DNA of 64,000 bases from the NCBI GenBank assembly GCA_947166345.1, contig CAMVDU010000005.1:1-64000 (forward strand), read 5' to 3'. Every line of letters begins with the position of its first letter. Position 1 is the stretch's first letter. This document shows positions 1 to 8,614 of this stretch, piece after piece. The notes under the pieces were generated by a model. The model did not search any database, had not been told where the DNA came from, and worked only from the letters and a program-made list of their open reading frames with translations. The position numbers were made by a program, and so were the translations under genes. Source of the stretch: an uncultured Prevotellaceae bacterium (GTDB lineage: Bacteria; Bacteroidota; Bacteroidia; Bacteroidales; Bacteroidaceae).

Positions 1-87
1 TGCCCATGAGTGAAACGTAGCGTCGCAGACAAAAAAAAGTTGTTTCCGTTGTTTAAGTTGTTTTCGTCGATAAAGAAAAACGTGTTT

Positions 88-290
88 TTCTTTCATATTT
101 CATTCGTTTTTTGTAACTTTGCCGTCTTTGACGGCGAAATTACTCCGTCTCGGCAAAAAAAAGAATAAATTCTTTTGTTTTGCACTCGACTTTTCGTAAC
201 TTTGGCTTCGCCGAACTTACTTGCACTCAGAAATACGAAAGAAAAAAGCTTTTTTTTTTCGTATTTCATTCGTTTTTCGTAACTTTGCAA
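88..290 (+). promoter_or_regulatory. stacked Bacteroidetes promoters before the pectinase
   Basis: Three copies of the -7 box TAACTTTG lie at 114-121, 197-204 and 280-287. The first and third sit in near-identical 30-bp blocks (about 92-122 and 259-288) that read ATTTCATTCGTTTTT then GTAACTTTGC. The box at 280-287 is the right distance from the ATG at 313 for a start near 293. Apart from a poly-A/T rich background I see no gene in the first 312 bases. Confidence 0.65.
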
Positions 291-312
291 CGAAATACTA
301 ACACTAACGTTT

Positions 313-3300
313 ATGAACAAACTTTTTAGACTACTATTACTGACGCTGTTGATGCCCCTGACAGCGGCTGCTGCCGAATGGGACGAGACGCTCTACAAGC
401 AGATAGAGCAGAGCATCCGCGAACCACAGTTCCCCGATGCTACGTTTACAATCACGAAGTTCGGTGCCAAACCGACGGCAACAGCCGAGAAGAACCAGAA
501 AGCCATCCAGAAGGCCATCGACAAGTGCTCGAAGAAGGGTGGGGGAAAGGTGGTGGTGCCTGCCGGTCAGAAGTTTCTGACGGGTGCCATCGAACTGAAG
601 AGTCACGTGAACCTGGTGGTGGAGGAGGGTGCCACGCTGGAGTTTGTGTTCCAGCCCGAGTTGTATCCTATCGTTCCCACCCGCTGGGAGGGACTGGACT
701 GCTGGAACCTGTCGCCCTGCATCTATGCCTACAAAGCTACCGATGTGGCCATCACGGGTAGGGGCATCATCGACGGCGGTGGCTCGAAGGATACCTGGTG
801 GCCCTGGTGCGGTGCCGCCAAGTTTGGATGGAAGGAAGGTGTCATCAGCCAGAAGCTGGCTGGCCGTCCCGCTCTGCTGAAGGCTGCCGAGGACGGTGTG
901 CCTATGGATGAGCGCCGCTTTGAGATGAAGGACGGTCTGCGTCCACAGCTGATAGGTCTGAACCAGTGCGACGGCATCCTCATCGAGGACGTCACGCTGC
1001 TGCGCTCGCCGTTCTGGGTCATCCATCCGCTGCTGTCAAACGATGTGACGGTGCGTGGTGTGCAGATTACCAACGACGGTCCAAACGGTGACGGCTGCGA
1101 CCCCGAGTCGTGCGACCGTGTGCTGATAGAGAACTGCTTCTTCAATACCGGCGACGACTGTATCGCCATCAAGAGCGGACGCAACAACGACGGTCGTCTG
1201 TGGAACATCCCTTCGCAGAACATCATCATCCGCAACTGTGAGATGAAGAACGGACACGGTGGCGTGGTCATCGGTTCGGAGATCAGCGGTGGCTGCCGCA
1301 ACGTGTTTGCCCACGACAACGTGATGGACTCGCCCGAGCTGGAGCGCGTCATCCGCATCAAGACCAATTCGTGTCGCGGCGGCATCATCGAGAACATCAA
1401 CGCACGTAATATCAAGGTGGGCGTGTGCAAGGAGTCGGTGCTGAAGATCAACCTCGACTATGAACCCAACGAGCTGTGCTGTCGCGGGTTCCTGCCAACG
1501 GTGCGCAATGTGAACATCGAGAATGTCACTTGCGAGAAGTCACAGTACGGCGTGCAGATCATCGCCTTCGACACCATCTGCAACGTCTATGACATCAACG
1601 TGAAGAACTGTCGCTTCAACGGTGTGAAGGATGGCAACAGCATCAAGGGAAAGACGCGCGACGTGCGCTTCGACGGTCTCTATATCAACGGCAGTCTGTC
1701 GCTGACAGAAAAACCTTTCAAGAACTACTCGCAGTGGATGACCTACTCGGAGATGAAACGCACCCCCGAGTCGTATATGCTCGACTTCTCCACCAAACCC
1801 AAATGGAGCTACGTGATGGGTATCGAGCTGGAGGCGATGCTCGATACCTACCTGCAACATGGGGGCAACGACATCTGGGACTACTGCCGACAATACACCG
1901 ACAAGATGATTGACCAGCAAGGCAACATCACAGGTTACAAGCTGGAAGACTACAACTTAGATAATATTCGTACGGGCCATTTCGTGGCCCGTATGTATCA
2001 GATAGCACCTGAGAAGAAAAACCTCATCGCCCTGCAGACGATGATGCGGCAGCTGGACAAGCAGCCGCGCACGGTGGCCGACAAGGTGTTCTGGCACAAG
2101 GCCATCTATGCGTACCAGGTGTGGTTGGATGGTATCTTCATGGGCTTGCCCTTTCGGTGCCTGACGGCACCGATAGTCAATGGGGCCTCGAAGGCATCGA
2201 AGGCCTCGGAGCCCTCGATGCCCTCGATGCCATCGAAGCCATCGAAGGCCTCGAAGGCCATTTACGACGATGTCGTCAATCAGATTACTGTCACCTACCA
2301 GCGGACGCTCGATAAGAACACTGGCCTGAACCGTCATGCGTGGGACGAGACCCGCGAGATGTTCTGGGCCGACAAGGAGACGGGTCTCTCGCAACACTGC
2401 TGGGGAAGGGCCCAGGGCTGGTTCACGATGGCGCTGATAGAACTGCTCGATGCGCTGCCCGAGGACTATGCCCGTCGTGGTGAGGTTATTGATCTGTTGA
2501 AGAAGGACCTTGATGCGATCATCAAGTGGCAGGACAGGCAAAGTGGTGTGTGGTACCAGGTGATGGACTCGCCCGAACGTGAGGGTAACTACTTGGAATC
2601 GACCTGCTCGGCAATGTTCGCCTACGCCCTGCTGAAAGCCTACAACAAAGGGTATGTGGGTGAGAAGTACCGTGATGCGGGCGTGAAAGCCTACAAGGGT
2701 ATCATCAAGAACTTCATCCGCATCAACGACGACAAGACCATCTCGCTGACTAACTGCTGCGCAGTGGCTGGACTTGGTCCGGGTGTCAGCGAGAAGGTGC
2801 TGAAGGCGGCACCTAAGGTGAAGGAGAACAAACGGCGCGACGGCTCGTATGCGTACTATCTCTCGGAAGCCATTCGCGACAACGATGCGAAGGGCATTGG
2901 TCCGTTTATCTGGGCATCGCTCGAGATGGAGCGCTTAGGACTGAACATCGAGGCTCTCGAAAATCCCATCGACCGCAAGGCGGTGGTCACCCGCAACAAC
3001 CCCGTCATCCGTGAGGCAGATCCGCTGGCATCGCTGTCGGTTGGCAACGGTCGCTTCGCTACCACCGTCGATGTTACCGGTCTGCAGTCGTTCCCTTTTG
3101 ATTATGAGGCAGGTGTGCCTCTGACAGCCATGTCCGAATGGGGATGGCATAAGTTCGAAAACACCAATGCCCTGACGCATGCCGAGACGCTGCGGAGCAT
3201 GGACCTGGGACACGGTCATCAAGAGGTCTATGCCGTAGAGTACAAGCCCAATCGCGAGGGCGTGACGGAACGCAACGTGCAAGCCACGCAATATTTCCGT

Positions 3301-5259
3301 GTCAATCCCCATCGTCTGAATCTGGGCACTATCGGCCTGTCGATGACCCATGCCAATGGTGAGGCTATCGCCTTGAAGGACCTGACGGAGATACGTCAGG
3401 AATTGAAGCTCTTTGACGGCACCATCGAGTCGCACTTTGTGGCCGACGGCGCTCCCGTCGATGTCATCACTGCAGGGCTGCAGGATCGTGATGCAGTGGT
3501 CTATCGTATCAAGAGTCCGTTGCTGAAAAAGCAGCAGCTTAAGATGAAGATAAACTTCTCGTATCCATCTGGTAATCACTGTGATGATGGCAATGATTGG
3601 AGTAAACCTGAAGCCCATGCTTCGCGCCTTGTCGCCCATAATGACCATGCTGCTGTGATCGAGCGAACGCTTGATGATACGCGTTATTATCTGCTGCTGA
3701 CGTGGCAGGGCGATGCTTCCATCGAGGAGTGCGCGCCCCATCATTTTGAGCTCTCTACCAACGACGATGTGCTTGTCGTGCAGGCTGAGTACCGTCCGTT
3801 GAGCGACCATGCTATGGTCGCATACGAAACAGTTCTTGCCGAAGCAGAGGCTCCGGTCTTTGACCAGCAGCTGCGTCGTGTGATGAAGGCATGGAACACG
3901 TGGTGGAAGGAGGGCGCTATCGTCGATTTCTCACAGTGCACCGACCCGCGGGCCAAGGAGCTGGAACGCCGTGTGGTGCTCTCGCAGTACCTCAGCCGCA
4001 TCAACTGCGATGGCAGTATGCCACCACAGGAGACCGGACTGACGTACAACTCATGGTATGGTCGTCCGCACTTGGAGATGACGTGGTGGCATCTGATGCC
4101 CTTCGCCCTGTGGAACCGTTCCGAGACCATCATCCGTAACCTTCGTTGGTATAACGAGGTGGCCTATCCCATTGCCAAGGAGATTGCACAGCGACAGGGG
4201 TTTAAGGGCGTGCGCTGGATGAAGATGACCGATCCCTGGGCGGGGGAGGCACCGTCGAATACCGGCTCGTTCCTTATCTGGCAACAGCCACACTATATTT
4301 ATCTGGCAGAGGAGGCCTATCGTGCCCATCCTACGGAGGCCACGCTGAAAGCCTATGCACAGCAAGTGGAAGAGACAGCGGCCTTCATGGCCGATTTCGC
4401 TGGTTGCGGCGATAAAACCGCTGCACACACTGCTTCTGGGAAAGGCACCGCGCGCACTGCGGCTGGCGGTTCCATCGCCAAGCAGTATCATCTCATTGGC
4501 GTTACCGCTATGCAGGAATCGATGTCGAAGGATTTTTCCTATGACCATCCGTTCGAGCTGGCGTATTGGCGCTATGGTTTGGAGAAGGCCCAGCAGTGGC
4601 GCGAACGACAGGGCCTTCAGCGGCACCCTGAATGGGATGAGATTATTGCCCGTCTGGCCCCGCTGCCACAGCAGGAGGATGTCATAAACAGCAAGGCATC
4701 ATCGTACCAGCAGGAGGGATTGTTGATGGCGGGCCGACCGCTGCATCCTTTCAACAATGCTGCCAAGAGTCAGGGCTTCGATCCCTTCAACACGGGCACG
4801 CACAACAATGGCAAGGAGATTGCTGAGGAGGACTTCCTGCTGAAGAGCCGCAGCGACCACCCCGCCGTGCTGGGGGTGTTCGGGCTGCTGCCGGTGAATA
4901 GCCGCAACGGTGGAACCGTTGCGCACAGTACCCTGCAATGGGTGTTCGATAACTGGAACTGGCCCACAACGTGGGGATGGGACTATGGCATGACGGCGAT
5001 GGCTGCCGCCCGCTTGGGCGAGCCACAGAAGGCTGTTGATGCGCTGATGATGGACGTGCAGAAGAATACCTACCTGCCCAATGGTCACAACTACCAGGAC
5101 GGACGGTTGCGTCTGTACCTGCCTGGCAACGGTGCCCTGTTGACAGCCATTGCCATGATGTGCGCAGGGTGGGAAGGATGCATGCTTCCCTACAACCCTG
5201 GGTTCCCCCAGGACGGCACGTGGAACGTCCGCTGGGAAGGACTCAGGAGGATGCAGTAG
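313..5259 (+). CDS. trimodular secreted pectinase: GH28, GH105 and a third helical module
   Basis: Secreted enzyme (signal peptide in the first 20 residues, ending AAAAE) that should attack pectic chains. Residues about 45-465 form a GH28 polygalacturonase-type beta helix with NGDGCDP (about 258), NTGDD (about 280), GHGG (about 315) and RIK (about 351). The first motif is NGDG where NTDG is usual, but the aspartates are kept. Residues about 498-880 match GH105 unsaturated glucuronyl/rhamnogalacturonyl hydrolases (WDETREMFWAD, GRAQGW). The rest, about 885-1648, has the look of a six-hairpin glycosidase of a family I cannot name. The GH105 part carries a low-complexity S-K-A/S-M-P stretch encoded by a 9-bp array at 2185-2259. 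Having an endo-enzyme and an unsaturated-product hydrolase on one chain suggests coupled depolymerisation. GH28 and GH105 calls are firm, the third is inference. Confidence 0.88.
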   Translation: MNKLFRLLLLTLLMPLTAAAAEWDETLYKQIEQSIREPQFPDATFTITKFGAKPTATAEKNQKAIQKAIDKCSKKGGGKVVVPAGQKFLTGAIELKSHVNLVVEEGATLEFVFQPELYPIVPTRWEGLDCWNLSPCIYAYKATDVAITGRGIIDGGGSKDTWWPWCGAAKFGWKEGVISQKLAGRPALLKAAEDGVPMDERRFEMKDGLRPQLIGLNQCDGILIEDVTLLRSPFWVIHPLLSNDVTVRGVQITNDGPNGDGCDPESCDRVLIENCFFNTGDDCIAIKSGRNNDGRLWNIPSQNIIIRNCEMKNGHGGVVIGSEISGGCRNVFAHDNVMDSPELERVIRIKTNSCRGGIIENINARNIKVGVCKESVLKINLDYEPNELCCRGFLPTVRNVNIENVTCEKSQYGVQIIAFDTICNVYDINVKNCRFNGVKDGNSIKGKTRDVRFDGLYINGSLSLTEKPFKNYSQWMTYSEMKRTPESYMLDFSTKPKWSYVMGIELEAMLDTYLQHGGNDIWDYCRQYTDKMIDQQGNITGYKLEDYNLDNIRTGHFVARMYQIAPEKKNLIALQTMMRQLDKQPRTVADKVFWHKAIYAYQVWLDGIFMGLPFRCLTAPIVNGASKASKASEPSMPSMPSKPSKASKAIYDDVVNQITVTYQRTLDKNTGLNRHAWDETREMFWADKETGLSQHCWGRAQGWFTMALIELLDALPEDYARRGEVIDLLKKDLDAIIKWQDRQSGVWYQVMDSPEREGNYLESTCSAMFAYALLKAYNKGYVGEKYRDAGVKAYKGIIKNFIRINDDKTISLTNCCAVAGLGPGVSEKVLKAAPKVKENKRRDGSYAYYLSEAIRDNDAKGIGPFIWASLEMERLGLNIEALENPIDRKAVVTRNNPVIREADPLASLSVGNGRFATTVDVTGLQSFPFDYEAGVPLTAMSEWGWHKFENTNALTHAETLRSMDLGHGHQEVYAVEYKPNREGVTERNVQATQYFRVNPHRLNLGTIGLSMTHANGEAIALKDLTEIRQELKLFDGTIESHFVADGAPVDVITAGLQDRDAVVYRIKSPLLKKQQLKMKINFSYPSGNHCDDGNDWSKPEAHASRLVAHNDHAAVIERTLDDTRYYLLLTWQGDASIEECAPHHFELSTNDDVLVVQAEYRPLSDHAMVAYETVLAEAEAPVFDQQLRRVMKAWNTWWKEGAIVDFSQCTDPRAKELERRVVLSQYLSRINCDGSMPPQETGLTYNSWYGRPHLEMTWWHLMPFALWNRSETIIRNLRWYNEVAYPIAKEIAQRQGFKGVRWMKMTDPWAGEAPSNTGSFLIWQQPHYIYLAEEAYRAHPTEATLKAYAQQVEETAAFMADFAGCGDKTAAHTASGKGTARTAAGGSIAKQYHLIGVTAMQESMSKDFSYDHPFELAYWRYGLEKAQQWRERQGLQRHPEWDEIIARLAPLPQQEDVINSKASSYQQEGLLMAGRPLHPFNNAAKSQGFDPFNTGTHNNGKEIAEEDFLLKSRSDHPAVLGVFGLLPVNSRNGGTVAHSTLQWVFDNWNWPTTWGWDYGMTAMAAARLGEPQKAVDALMMDVQKNTYLPNGHNYQDGRLRLYLPGNGALLTAIAMMCAGWEGCMLPYNPGFPQDGTWNVRWEGLRRMQ
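2185..2259. repeat. 9-bp coding array in the GH105 module
   Basis: About eight units of a 9-bp word close to GCCTCGAAG, with substitutions but no length change, are read in frame as Ser-Lys-Ala, Ser-Glu-Pro and Ser-Met-Pro triplets. The stretch falls between a conserved PF and a conserved YDDV, a surface loop in the GH105 barrel, so the enzyme may tolerate it. Confidence 0.85.
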
Positions 5260-5310
5260 TTAACGGAAGTTACCGGAAGTTAGCGGTCTGCGACCGCGGG
5301 AGTTAACGGA
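5258..5310. repeat. 10-bp array with a short hairpin, between convergent genes
   Basis: Three 10-bp units (AGTTAACGGA, AGTTACCGGA, AGTTAGCGGT) begin inside the pectinase stop codon, and a fourth copy starts at 5301. Between them lies a perfect 6-bp stem with a 3-base loop, GCGGTC-TGC-GACCGC at 5283-5297. It could end transcription from both sides, but no T-run follows it. Confidence 0.55.
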
Positions 5311-5312
5311 CG

Positions 5313-6380
5313 TTAGCTTTCGCTGCTGAACTGTTTGATGCGCTGTTCTTCTGAGAGTTTGCAGATGAGCAGCGTATCATCGTTTTCGGCAACGATGTAA
5401 CCGTCGAGACCCTGCACGACGACCTTCTTCTCCTGTCGGGTGTGCACGATACAGTTGTGCGACTCAAAGAGACTGATGTTCTCACCGATGCAGGCATTAC
5501 CGTAGAGGTCGCGCTTGCTGTGTGTCTGCAGGGAACCCCATGTGCCGAGGTCGCTCCAGCCGAAGTCGGCGGGACAGACGAAGATCTCTTCTGCCTTCTC
5601 CATGATGGCATAGTCCACGGAGATGTTCTCGCACTTGGGGAAGTGCTGGTTGATGGCCTCCTGTTCCTGGGGTGTGCCATAGACGGGCAACAGCTGCTCG
5701 AAGATCTTGTTCAGCTTGGGCTGGTACACACGGAAGGCATTGACAATGGTCGATACGTTCCAGATGAAGATGCCGGCATTCCAGAAGTAGTTGCTCTTCT
5801 TGATATATTCCTGGGCTGTCTGCAGGTCGGGTTTCTCGCGGAAGGTGTCCACACGGAATACCTGCTTGTTGCGCAGCGAACTGTTGGACAGGTCGGCCTG
5901 GATATAACCATAGCCCGTCTCGGGACGTGTGGGTTTCATACCCAGCGTGACGATGGCATCGCTGTCGGCAGTGAAGTCCATACAGCTACTGATGACGCGC
6001 TGGAACTCCTGCACATTCATCACCACATGGTCGCTGGGTGTCACCACGATATTGGCTTTGGGGTCTTTGGCCTTGATGCGCCACGACACGTAGGCGATAC
6101 AAGGTGCGGTATTACGACGGCAGGGCTCACAGAGGATGTTTTCACGCGGCATGTCGGGCAACTGTTCGCTGACGATGTCCACATAGCGTTGGTTGGTCAC
6201 CACCCAGACGTTCTTCGGGTCGATGAGTTGACCGAAACGCTCGACGGTGAGCTGTAGCAGTGTCTTTCCTGTTCCCAGTACGTCGATAAACTGTTTGGGC
6301 TTTTCTTCTGTGCTCATTGGCCAGAAGCGGCTGCCTACGCCGCCCGCCATGATGACGAGATGATTGTTCTGTTGTGCCAT
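5313..6380 (-). CDS. manC: mannose-1-phosphate guanylyltransferase
   Basis: Makes GDP-mannose from GTP and mannose 1-phosphate in the cytoplasm, feeding mannose, fucose and other sugars into surface glycans. The N-terminus has the nucleotidyltransferase signature MAGGVGSRFWPMS followed by KPKQF. Other family features are PSDHVV and FNAG-like WNAGIFIW, and the C-terminal stretch ends in a beta-helix-like segment. At 355 residues it is the short form without a fused isomerase. It follows the DedA gene by 5 bp, so the two are probably co-transcribed. Confidence 0.93.
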   Translation of the reverse strand: MAQQNNHLVIMAGGVGSRFWPMSTEEKPKQFIDVLGTGKTLLQLTVERFGQLIDPKNVWVVTNQRYVDIVSEQLPDMPRENILCEPCRRNTAPCIAYVSWRIKAKDPKANIVVTPSDHVVMNVQEFQRVISSCMDFTADSDAIVTLGMKPTRPETGYGYIQADLSNSSLRNKQVFRVDTFREKPDLQTAQEYIKKSNYFWNAGIFIWNVSTIVNAFRVYQPKLNKIFEQLLPVYGTPQEQEAINQHFPKCENISVDYAIMEKAEEIFVCPADFGWSDLGTWGSLQTHSKRDLYGNACIGENISLFESHNCIVHTRQEKKVVVQGLDGYIVAENDDTLLICKLSEEQRIKQFSSES

Positions 6381-6385
6381 AGTGA

Positions 6386-7000
6386 CTATGCTTTTTTAGT
6401 TTTCTTATGTTTCCAGATAATGACCAGTACGGCAAGGGCAACGATAGCGATGATGCCGATGACGATATAGTGGTTGTACTGTTTGATGGTGCTTTGAAGT
6501 TCGTTCTCGGGAACGACGGAGTGCAGATACCAGCCCAGTGCTGCGAGGATGGTGTGCCATGCGCCGGCACCCAGAAGCGTATAGAGCAGGAACTTCCAGT
6601 AGTTCATGCGTGCCAGTCCTGCGGGTATGCTGATAAGGTGGCGGATGCCAGGAATGAGACGACCGGTAAGAGTGGCTGCGATGCCGTGGTTGTCGAAATA
6701 CTGCTCACTTTTTTTCACTTTCTCTTCTGTGAGCAGACACATCTTACCCCATTTGCTGTTGGCGAACTTGTAGATAACGGGACGACCCACATAGAGTGCC
6801 ACGACGTAGTTGATGGTGGCACCGATGCCTGCTCCGATGGTGGCAAAGAGCACAACGAGGAAAACGTTCAGCTGTCCCGAGGCGGCATGATAGGCGGCAG
6901 GTGCCACCACCAGTTCGGACGGTACGGGGATGACGGTGCTCTCGAGTAGCATCAAGAGCAGGATATTGGGATATGTGAGATTGCTAAGAAGCCAGTTCAT
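6386..7000 (-). CDS. DedA/SNARE-associated family membrane protein
   Basis: A 204-residue inner-membrane protein of the DedA family, whose members are thought to move lipid carriers or lipids across the membrane. It has about five hydrophobic segments, an N-terminal proline-rich re-entrant stretch (ESTVIPVPSELV) and the family motif GRLIPGIRHLISIPAG with its conserved arginines, followed by GAGAW. It lies between the TPR gene and manC on the same strand. The substrate cannot be told from sequence. Confidence 0.9.
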   Translation of the reverse strand: MNWLLSNLTYPNILLLMLLESTVIPVPSELVVAPAAYHAASGQLNVFLVVLFATIGAGIGATINYVVALYVGRPVIYKFANSKWGKMCLLTEEKVKKSEQYFDNHGIAATLTGRLIPGIRHLISIPAGLARMNYWKFLLYTLLGAGAWHTILAALGWYLHSVVPENELQSTIKQYNHYIVIGIIAIVALAVLVIIWKHKKTKKA

Positions 7001-7028
7001 TTTTAGATGAAAGATATGATTAGTTGAA

Positions 7029-7119
7029 AACTATGAATTATGAACTATGAATTATGAATTATGAACTATGAACTATGAATTATGAACTATGAATTATGAA
7101 TTATGAACTATGAACTATG
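7029..7119. repeat. 7-bp word array, 13 units
   Basis: Thirteen consecutive 7-bp units use only two words, AACTATG and AATTATG, in irregular alternation with no insertion or deletion. The array runs into the stop codon of the TPR gene (TAG on the minus strand at 7115-7117) and fills most of the space before the DedA gene. Confidence 0.95.
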
Positions 7120-8548
7120 AACTGATCATGTAATCGTAGTAGTTCTCTGGTAAAACCTCTTCGGGGAAGAGGTGAGAGAGAACCATGCGACATTCATGCG
7201 GATTGCGCTGACAAGCTTCGAGGAGATAGTGCAGGAACTCGTCGTGCAACTTCAGGTCATAACAGCAGAGTGCCATATAGGCATAGCCGTCACGGTTGTT
7301 GGGCGGGACGATGGTGAAGTAGGTCTTCATCATCTTGTAGGCCGTCTCCACATAACGGTTGTCATAGACGGATACGGCAACGCGCAGGAAGGCCTTGTCG
7401 GGCGTTTCACTGTCCATGATGGCCTTCTGGTACATCTGCTCTGCCTCGGCATACTGTCCGGCTGCCAACAGGATATGTCCCTTGACGATGGTCATCTGGA
7501 TATGGTCACAGTCGAGGGCGTCGGTCTTGTTCAGGTAGGCCATCGCCTCGTCGGTCATACCTCTCTCTGACAGCGCGAAGGCCAGTTCCTCGAATATGTC
7601 GGCAATGAAAGGCGAGGGGTTGTCGTCGGTATAGGGCTCACTACATGCCACGGTGGCTGCCCGCTTCAGAAGGTCGAGACCTTCGTCGCCATGTCCGGTG
7701 TTTAGCAGACAGGTGGCGTGATGCAGCAGGGAGAAGTCATCGTTGTCCACAATCTCCTCATAGCGCTGGTAGTACTTGGCGGCCTCTTCATAGTTCTCCA
7801 GTCGGAAGAGTCCGTTGGCCTTGGATATCAGTCCGTCGGGGTCCTGGGGGTCGATGGCCAACGCATATTCGCTGCTCTGAACGGAACCCTGGTAGTCCTC
7901 TCGCATGAACTGTGTCGAGGCGAGGGCGTTCCAGTAGCGTTTGGAGAAAGGATTGGTGTCGATGAGCTCGTTATACAGGCGTTCGCTGTCCTTGTACTTG
8001 CCAAGTCCGAAGAGCGTGCGTGCCATCAGCTCCTTATAGTCGGGCGTCTCTTCATGGGTGCTGCGTTGCATCCATTCCAAGGCTTTCTTGTTGAGACCAT
8101 TCTCCTGGAAGATGTTGGCAACGTCAACGACAAAGTCCTGCACTTCATCCGCCGGCAGCTCTCGCAAGAGCTCCTGTAACATCTGGTCGGCCTCATCGAC
8201 AAGACCTTTTGCCAACATGATCTCGGTCTTGTCGTAGATGTAGTCGGGCTCGTCGGTCTCGATGATCTGGTCCAGATACGCTTCGGCTTCCTCCACCTTA
8301 TTGTAATAGAGGGCCTCGTGGATCTTGTAGGTCAGCGGCATGATGGCACCAGGTGACAGACTCAGTGCCATATTGATGGCTTCATCGGCTTTGTCCGTCT
8401 GTTCATTCATCTGGTAGTAGTCGGCAATCTCCGACAGCTCATCGGCATCGAGAAACACTGGCTGTCCTGTGCTGACAGCCTCTTCGTAGGTTGCCAACAG
8501 TTCGCGAAACTCTTCGCTGTCCAGGTATTCGTCGCCAGTTTTCTTCAT
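7115..8548 (-). CDS. tetratricopeptide repeat protein
   Basis: A 477-residue soluble protein made mostly of TPR helical hairpins, recognisable by recurring patterns such as NALASTQFMREDYQGSVQ, A-L-A-I-D-P-Q-D-P and AKYYQRYEEI. There is no signal peptide and no enzymatic motif, so it is probably a cytoplasmic scaffold. It lies just after glnS and likely shares its transcript. Its last codon and stop are inside the 7-bp array at 7029-7119. The binding partner is unknown. Confidence 0.85.
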   Translation of the reverse strand: MKKTGDEYLDSEEFRELLATYEEAVSTGQPVFLDADELSEIADYYQMNEQTDKADEAINMALSLSPGAIMPLTYKIHEALYYNKVEEAEAYLDQIIETDEPDYIYDKTEIMLAKGLVDEADQMLQELLRELPADEVQDFVVDVANIFQENGLNKKALEWMQRSTHEETPDYKELMARTLFGLGKYKDSERLYNELIDTNPFSKRYWNALASTQFMREDYQGSVQSSEYALAIDPQDPDGLISKANGLFRLENYEEAAKYYQRYEEIVDNDDFSLLHHATCLLNTGHGDEGLDLLKRAATVACSEPYTDDNPSPFIADIFEELAFALSERGMTDEAMAYLNKTDALDCDHIQMTIVKGHILLAAGQYAEAEQMYQKAIMDSETPDKAFLRVAVSVYDNRYVETAYKMMKTYFTIVPPNNRDGYAYMALCCYDLKLHDEFLHYLLEACQRNPHECRMVLSHLFPEEVLPENYYDYMISS

Positions 8549-8560
8549 AGGGGACTTTGG

Positions 8561-8614
8561 TTTATGGGACCTATAGGTCCTATAGGGCTTATAGGACTTA
8601 TGGGTCTTATGAGC
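8561..8614. repeat. 9-bp word array, ATAAGTCCT family, after glnS
   Basis: Six 9-bp units (for example CCTATAGGT, CTTATAGGA, CTTATGGGT) keep strict register. The glnS stop codon (8607-8609) lies in the last unit. The reverse-complement word ATAAGTCCT recurs at 25598-25642 and 36410-36472. Confidence 0.9.

Noticed and set aside
93..320. 75-residue minus-strand reading frame before the pectinase
   Set aside because: Low-complexity Lys/Phe composition, and it lies across the stacked promoters.
2935..3810. 291-residue minus-strand frame inside the pectinase
   Set aside because: Shadow of a well-supported coding frame; composition is unlike real proteins.
7029..7119. Phase-variable contingency repeat
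   Set aside because: Units alternate between two words instead of being identical, and the array lies mostly outside coding sequence, so slippage control is unlikely.
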